Shown here in pieces: positions 60,172 to 64,000 of a stretch of 64,000 nt of DNA. The DNA lies in assembly GCF_001687325.1 (NCBI RefSeq), contig NZ_LZRD01000001.1, forward strand, positions 399,137 to 463,136. The letters run 5' to 3'. Under the pieces are notes generated by a model. The model searched no databases. It was given only the letters and a program-made list of their open reading frames with translations, and was not told the origin of the DNA. Within the stretch, counting starts at the first letter, position 1. Every line of letters starts with the position of its first letter. The stretch comes from Streptomyces sp. PTY087I2. Lineage in GTDB: Bacteria > Actinomycetota > Actinomycetes > Streptomycetales > Streptomycetaceae. The position numbers and the translations under genes are program-made.

Positions 60172-61254
60172 TTGAGTGAACGGGAAACACCGGTCCACCC
60201 CGATACGCGACGACGGGCGCCCGCCGCTCATGTGACGCTCGACGCGGTGGCGCGCGAGGCCGGCGTCTCGCTCGCCACCGCGTCCCGGGCCCTCAACGGC
60301 ACCACCCGGGTCCGCGACGATCTGCGCGGCCGGGTGCGTGCGGCGGCCGATCTCCTCGGCTACATCCCCAACGCCCATGCCCAGGCCCTCGCCAGCGCCG
60401 AGGGCAACCGTACGGTGGGGCTGATCTGCCACGACGTGGGCGACCCGTACTTCGCGGGCATCGCCAGCGGGGTGATGCGCGCGGCCGCCGAGCAGGATCT
60501 GCTGGTGATGCTCGCCTCTACCTTCCGGGAACCGGCGCGGGAGATCGCGTACGTCTCGATGCTGCGGGCCCAGCGGGCTCGGGCGATCCTGCTGATCGGC
60601 TCGGGTTTCCAGGACCGGGCCTGGGAGCGGGCGATGGACGCCGAGTTGGAGCCGTACGTCCGGGCGGGCGGCCGGGTCGCGGTGGTCAGCCGGCACCGGT
60701 CGATGCGGGTGGACACCGTGCAGCCGGAGAACCGGGCCGGGGCGGCGGCGCTCGCTGCCTCGTTGGTGGCGCTGGGGCACCGGGACTTCGCGGTGCTCAG
60801 CGGTCCACCCGAACTGACCACGGTGGCCGACCGGTTGGCGGGGTTCCGCGAGGGGCTGGCGGCCGCGGGCATCACCCTTCGGCGGGTGGTGCGGGGCGCG
60901 TTCACCCGGGAGGGCGGGCACGCGGCGGCCCGTCAGCTGCTGGCCGCCGGGGGCGCGCGGCCGACCTGTGTGTTCGCGGTGACCGATGTGATGGCGGTCG
61001 GCGCGCTGGCCGCGCTGCGGGAGGCCGGTGTGCGCGTCCCGGAGGGCATGTCGCTCGCGGGGTTCGACGACATCCCCGTCGTACGGGAGGTGTCGCCGCC
61101 GCTGACCACGGTGGCGCTGCCGCTCACGGAGATGGGCGAGCAGGTGATCGCCCTCGCCCTGCGGACGCCTTCGGGGGCGAGGCGCTCGCGGGTGCTGCGG
61201 ATCGAGGGGAACGTGGTCCTGCGGGGCAGTACCGGTGCGCCGCCCGGGAGTTGA
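60172..61254 (+). CDS. LacI-family transcriptional regulator
   Basis: The 360-residue protein has the LacI headpiece VTLDAVAREAGVSLATASRALNG and hinge, then a periplasmic-binding-protein-like sugar domain (about 75-340), with ICHDVGDPYFAGIASGV and VAGFDDIPV-like (SLAGFDDIPVV) segments. The TTG at 60172 follows GGGGGTCGA and lies the expected distance before the helix-turn-helix; an upstream ATG at 60094 without a ribosome-binding site is the alternative. Identical palindromes beside it and 8.5 kb away suggest it controls itself, the importer and the ThuA/dehydrogenase gene. Confidence 0.9.
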   Translation: MSERETPVHPDTRRRAPAAHVTLDAVAREAGVSLATASRALNGTTRVRDDLRGRVRAAADLLGYIPNAHAQALASAEGNRTVGLICHDVGDPYFAGIASGVMRAAAEQDLLVMLASTFREPAREIAYVSMLRAQRARAILLIGSGFQDRAWERAMDAELEPYVRAGGRVAVVSRHRSMRVDTVQPENRAGAAALAASLVALGHRDFAVLSGPPELTTVADRLAGFREGLAAAGITLRRVVRGAFTREGGHAAARQLLAAGGARPTCVFAVTDVMAVGALAALREAGVRVPEGMSLAGFDDIPVVREVSPPLTTVALPLTEMGEQVIALALRTPSGARRSRVLRIEGNVVLRGSTGAPPGS

Positions 61255-61277
61255 GCGCCGGGGGGGAGGCGGCGGTG

Positions 61278-61862
61278 TCAGACGGTGCGGTGGCCCTCCC
61301 GGTCGTCGATCTGGCGGACGAGTTCATGGGCGAGCGACTTGATGGTGTCGAGTCCGGCCCGTCCCCAGGGGCGTGGCACGGTGTCGATGGCACAGACGGT
61401 GCCCAGCGCGATGCCGGTGCGGTCGATCAGCGGCGCCCCGAGGTAGGAGCGGATGCCTATGTCGTCCACCACCGGATTGCCCGCGAAGCGCGGGTAGTCG
61501 CAGACGTCGTCGAGGACGAGGGCCTTGCGCCGGACGAGGACGTGCGGGCAGTAGCCGTGGTCGCGGGCCAGGTAGCGGCTGCTGCGGTTGCTGCCCGCCG
61601 CGGCCGAACCGAGGTCCCGGCCACCGCGGTTGCCCGCCGGGGTGTGCAGCCCCGCGAAGAACTGCCGGTTCTCGTCGATGAAGTTGACCATCGAGAAGGG
61701 CGTGGCGGTGACTTCGGCCACCTTGTCGGCGAAGGCGTCGAAGTTGTCGTAGGAGGCGTCGGGGCGTTCGCCGAGGTCCAGTTTGCGCAGCCGCTTGGCG
61801 CGGGCCGGGCCGTGCCGGTCGGCGGGTGTGAGGAGCATCCGGCCGGTGGCGAAGGATGTCAC
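61278..61862 (-). CDS. GAF-domain protein, last gene of the conservon
   Basis: This 194-residue protein has one GAF domain (about 30-185) with FSMVNFIDENRQFFAG, DVCDYPRFAGNPVVDDIGIRSY and GTVCAIDTVPR, the standard GAF signatures of small-molecule or redox sensors in bacteria. The GTG start overlaps the cvnD stop by 4 bp (GTGA). A GAF protein in this position probably receives a signal for or from the CvnB/CvnD complex (inference). Confidence 0.85.
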   Translation of the reverse strand: MTSFATGRMLLTPADRHGPARAKRLRKLDLGERPDASYDNFDAFADKVAEVTATPFSMVNFIDENRQFFAGLHTPAGNRGGRDLGSAAAGSNRSSRYLARDHGYCPHVLVRRKALVLDDVCDYPRFAGNPVVDDIGIRSYLGAPLIDRTGIALGTVCAIDTVPRPWGRAGLDTIKSLAHELVRQIDDREGHRTV

Positions 61863-62482
61863 GGGTGGGCTCCGAAGGTCTGGAGTGGGGCGGGCGCCGA
61901 GGTGGCGTTGATGAGGTGCTGGACCAGGGTGACGAGGGCGCCCGTGCCGGAGCTGGCGATCCGGGCGTCGCACAGGACGACGGGCACCTCGGGCCCGAGG
62001 TCGAGCGCGGCGCGGATCTCGTCCGGCTCGTAGCGGTAGGCGCCGTCGAACTCGTTGACGGCGACGATGAATCCGATGCCGCGCCGTTCGAAGAAGTCGA
62101 TCGCGCCGAAGCATTCGGCGAGGCGCCGGGTGTCGGCCAGCACGACCGCTCCGAGCGCGCCCTGCGAGAGCTCGTCCCACATGAACCAGAAGCGCTCCTG
62201 GCCCGGGGTGCCGAACAGATAGAGCACATGCTGCTCGGAGAGGGTGATCCGGCCGAAGTCCATGGCGACGGTGGTGGCCGTCTTGGACTCGACCCCTTCC
62301 AGGTTGTCCGTCCCCACACTGCTCTGGGTCAGCAACTCCTCGGTGGACAGCGGGGCGATCTCGCTGACCGCGCCCACGAACGTCGTCTTGCCGACGCCGA
62401 ATCCTCCGGCGACCAGAACCTTGAGGGCCACGGGAAAGAACTCGGCGGTTCCGGTGCGGTCAGAGCTGTCGTCGTAAACCAT
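61859..62482 (-). CDS. cvnD: Conservon GTPase
   Basis: The 207-residue protein is a Ras-like ATP/GTP-binding protein with P-loop GGFGVGKTT, switch II YLFGTPGQERF and the base-binding NEFD (in place of NKxD). It is the D component of conservons. GGAGGC precedes the ATG. It overlaps the end of cvnC by 23 bp and the GAF gene by 4 bp. Confidence 0.95.
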   Translation of the reverse strand: MVYDDSSDRTGTAEFFPVALKVLVAGGFGVGKTTFVGAVSEIAPLSTEELLTQSSVGTDNLEGVESKTATTVAMDFGRITLSEQHVLYLFGTPGQERFWFMWDELSQGALGAVVLADTRRLAECFGAIDFFERRGIGFIVAVNEFDGAYRYEPDEIRAALDLGPEVPVVLCDARIASSGTGALVTLVQHLINATSAPAPLQTFGAHP

Positions 62483-62831
62483 CGAGCACTGCCTCCAGCA
62501 GGGATCGGTCGGTGGGCATGTCGTGGAAAGCGGGAGCGTGCGCGGTGACCGCGCCGCAGGCGACCAGGTCGGAGAGGATGACCTTGGCGACGACCGCGGG
62601 CAGCCGGAGGTGTGCGGCGATCTCGGCGACGGACATCGGCCCTTCGCACATGCCGAGGGCGATGGTGTGTTCCGGGCCGAGCGGGATGTCCGGCTCGATG
62701 CCCGTGGCCATGATCAGGGAGAGCAGGTCGAACGCGGTGGACGGCCGGGTCCGGCCGTTGCTGATCGTGTACGGGCGGATCAGCCGGCCGGCCGCGTCGT
62801 CGAGCAGGGGCCCGTCCTGCGGGGCCGGCAT
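62460..62831 (-). CDS. cvnC: Conservon DUF742 protein
   Basis: The 123-residue DUF742 protein has RLIRPYTISNGRTRPS, a winged-helix-like middle (MSVAEIAAHLRLPAVVAKVILSDL) and the C-terminal SLLEAVLDGL. It is the C component linking the roadblock protein to the GTPase. It starts 2 bp after the cvnB stop. Confidence 0.95.
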   Translation of the reverse strand: MPAPQDGPLLDDAAGRLIRPYTISNGRTRPSTAFDLLSLIMATGIEPDIPLGPEHTIALGMCEGPMSVAEIAAHLRLPAVVAKVILSDLVACGAVTAHAPAFHDMPTDRSLLEAVLDGLRRQL

Positions 62832-62833
62832 CC

Positions 62834-63268
62834 TCAGATCCCCGGGGTGAACGGCGCGCCGGCCGGCTGCCGCAGCGGGGTCGTCAGATAGGGACGGACG
62901 CTCTTGACCAGCATCGCCATCTCGTAGCCGAGCACCGCGGCGTCGGCCTCACGTCCGGCGAGGACGGCGAGACAGGTGCCGGATCCGGCGGTGGAGACGA
63001 ACAGGAGCGTGGAGTCCAGTTCGACGACCACCTGCCGGACGTCGCCGTTGTCCCCGAACCGGGCCCCGGCGCTGCGGCCCAGCGAGTACAGACCGGCGGC
63101 CAGGGCGGCCATGTGGTCGGCGCTGTCGGGGTCCATGCCGTGCACGGATTTCACCAGCCCGTCGGCGGAGAGCAGCACCGCGCTGCGCGTGTAGGGCACG
63201 CGCTGGACCAGCCCGCTCAGCAGCCAGTCCAGGTCCGAGACCTGGCCGGACGGCATATCGCTCGTCAT
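62834..63268 (-). CDS. cvnB: Conservon roadblock/LC7 protein
   Basis: The 144-residue protein has a roadblock/LC7 domain with DLDWLLSGLVQRVPYTRSAVLLSADGL and a central GDVRQVVVELDSTLLFVSTAG, typical of the B component that acts on small GTPases. AAGGAG precedes the ATG, itself 5 bp after the cvnA stop. Confidence 0.95.
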   Translation of the reverse strand: MTSDMPSGQVSDLDWLLSGLVQRVPYTRSAVLLSADGLVKSVHGMDPDSADHMAALAAGLYSLGRSAGARFGDNGDVRQVVVELDSTLLFVSTAGSGTCLAVLAGREADAAVLGYEMAMLVKSVRPYLTTPLRQPAGAPFTPGI

Positions 63269-63273
63269 GGTGT

Positions 63274-64000
63274 CTACTCCTTGAAGGTGGTGTCTTTGCG
63301 GGGTTCCGGGACGGCCTGGCCCGGCACGAAGGGCTCGCCCGTCCCACGGTCGTGGGCGCCTTCGGTGCGGCTGCCGCGCCGGTACGTGGCGGTGTCGTGC
63401 GGGTACGCGTCGGGCGGGTAGCTGTCCGGTACGGGCAGGCCGCCCGCGGGCAGCGCGTGGTCCGGCCGCGATCCACGGGCCGGACCCGGCCGGTCGTGCG
63501 GTGCGGTGGCCCCGCGTACGGGGAGGGGCGAGAGGGATTCCAGAGGGGCGTCGAGCGCGGTCTGCCCCCCGGTCGTCGTGGTGCCGCCGGGGTTCCCGTA
63601 TCCGCTCTCGGGGCTCTCCTCCTCGGCGTTCTGGGCCTCGGCGAGGTCGACGCCGCGCCGGAAGGCGGCCATGAGGCCGGGGTCGTGCAGGGCGTGCTCG
63701 TCCTCGACGCGCGGGGCGGGGGCCTCGCGCAGCTGCGGGACGAGGCTTTCCTGGTTCGTCCGCTTGGGCAGTTCGGGCCGGGCGGGAGAGGGCGCCGCGT
63801 GATCGCGCTCGTGGACGGCGGCCGGGGCGGGCCGGTCGTCACGCTCATGGACAGCCGCCGCGCTCGGGCCGCCGCGCTCGGGCGGGGAGGCGGGGGGCGC
63901 GGGCCGGTCGATGCGCTCGGCGCGCAGCGGGAGGGGCGGGGCCTGGCCGGGGGGCTGCTGCGGACGTCCGTTCGGCGTGGGGGCGGACGCCTGGGGCGGG
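63274..64000 (-). CDS. cvnA: Conservon sensor histidine kinase, C-terminal tail only
   Basis: Only the last 241 residues are inside the window, a Pro/Arg/Gly/Ala-rich tail with short repeats such as ERDDRPAP and ERDHAAPSP and no catalytic domain. This low-complexity tail, immediately upstream of cvnB and continuing beyond the right edge, is normal for nitrate/nitrite-sensor-type CvnA kinases. Confidence 0.8.
   Translation of the reverse strand, partial: PPQASAPTPNGRPQQPPGQAPPLPLRAERIDRPAPPASPPERGGPSAAAVHERDDRPAPAAVHERDHAAPSPARPELPKRTNQESLVPQLREAPAPRVEDEHALHDPGLMAAFRRGVDLAEAQNAEEESPESGYGNPGGTTTTGGQTALDAPLESLSPLPVRGATAPHDRPGPARGSRPDHALPAGGLPVPDSYPPDAYPHDTATYRRGSRTEGAHDRGTGEPFVPGQAVPEPRKDTTFKE

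Overview
The window is high-GC, densely coded DNA with GTG/TTG starts, ATGA/GTGA stop-start overlaps and short leaders. A polycyclic tetramate macrolactam (PTM) cluster, LutABC, a conservon and many actinobacterial DUF families point to a Streptomyces chromosome, probably from the griseus-like group that commonly carries this PTM cluster. No insertion sequence, integrase, CRISPR array or rRNA operon was seen. About 50 real genes and two tRNAs are described. Most other long open frames are antisense or out-of-frame shadows.

Layout. 1-11.6 kb: PTM operon on the minus strand. It runs from a fatty-acid/sterol hydroxylase (ftdA) to an iterative PKS-NRPS (ftdB, KS-AT-DH-KR-ACP-C-A-PCP-TE) and an FAD oxidoreductase (ftdC) cut by the left edge. 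ftdB has two TTA (bldA) codons, and an AdpA-type site lies upstream of ftdA. 12-20 kb: a PLP enzyme, a MerR/B12 (CarH/LitR-type) regulator, DUF4383 and DUF1206 membrane proteins, a secreted fasciclin protein, and a MarR-MMPL exporter pair. 19.6-27.4 kb: a DoxX operon, a FadH-type dienoyl-CoA reductase followed by a PadR regulator, a PAP2-DMT operon facing a TetR gene across a large inverted repeat, and an SDR. 27.4-30.4 kb: SPFH protein, divergent NAD-kinase-like protein, Nudix hydrolase and a SHOCT membrane protein.

30.4-43.8 kb: tRNA-Pro(GGG), a LAL-type ATPase without its DNA-binding domain, DUF309, DUF2264, the lutABC lactate oxidation operon with its GntR/FadR regulator and two matching operators, DUF3040, a NarL-type two-component system and a DUF2510 protein. 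43.8-51.4 kb: Tat-exported phospholipase C, GNAT, alpha/beta hydrolase, a decayed serine hydrolase, a secreted minisatellite protein, a second identical tRNA-Pro(GGG), a split transketolase and a YjbR-like protein.

51.5-61.3 kb: a probable LacI regulon. The same 14-bp palindrome precedes a 1166-residue secreted ThuA/sugar-dehydrogenase/PKD/CBM protein with an exported TIM-barrel partner. It also lies between lacI and a divergent NMT1-type ABC importer operon. This is the best candidate for an undescribed system, namely extracellular sugar oxidation and turnover coupled to uptake. 61.3-64 kb: a conservon (cvnA tail, cvnB roadblock, cvnC DUF742, cvnD GTPase) with a GAF-domain gene, cut by the right edge.

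Transcription-factor assignments rest on palindromes and gene proximity. All positions were read by eye from the sequence.
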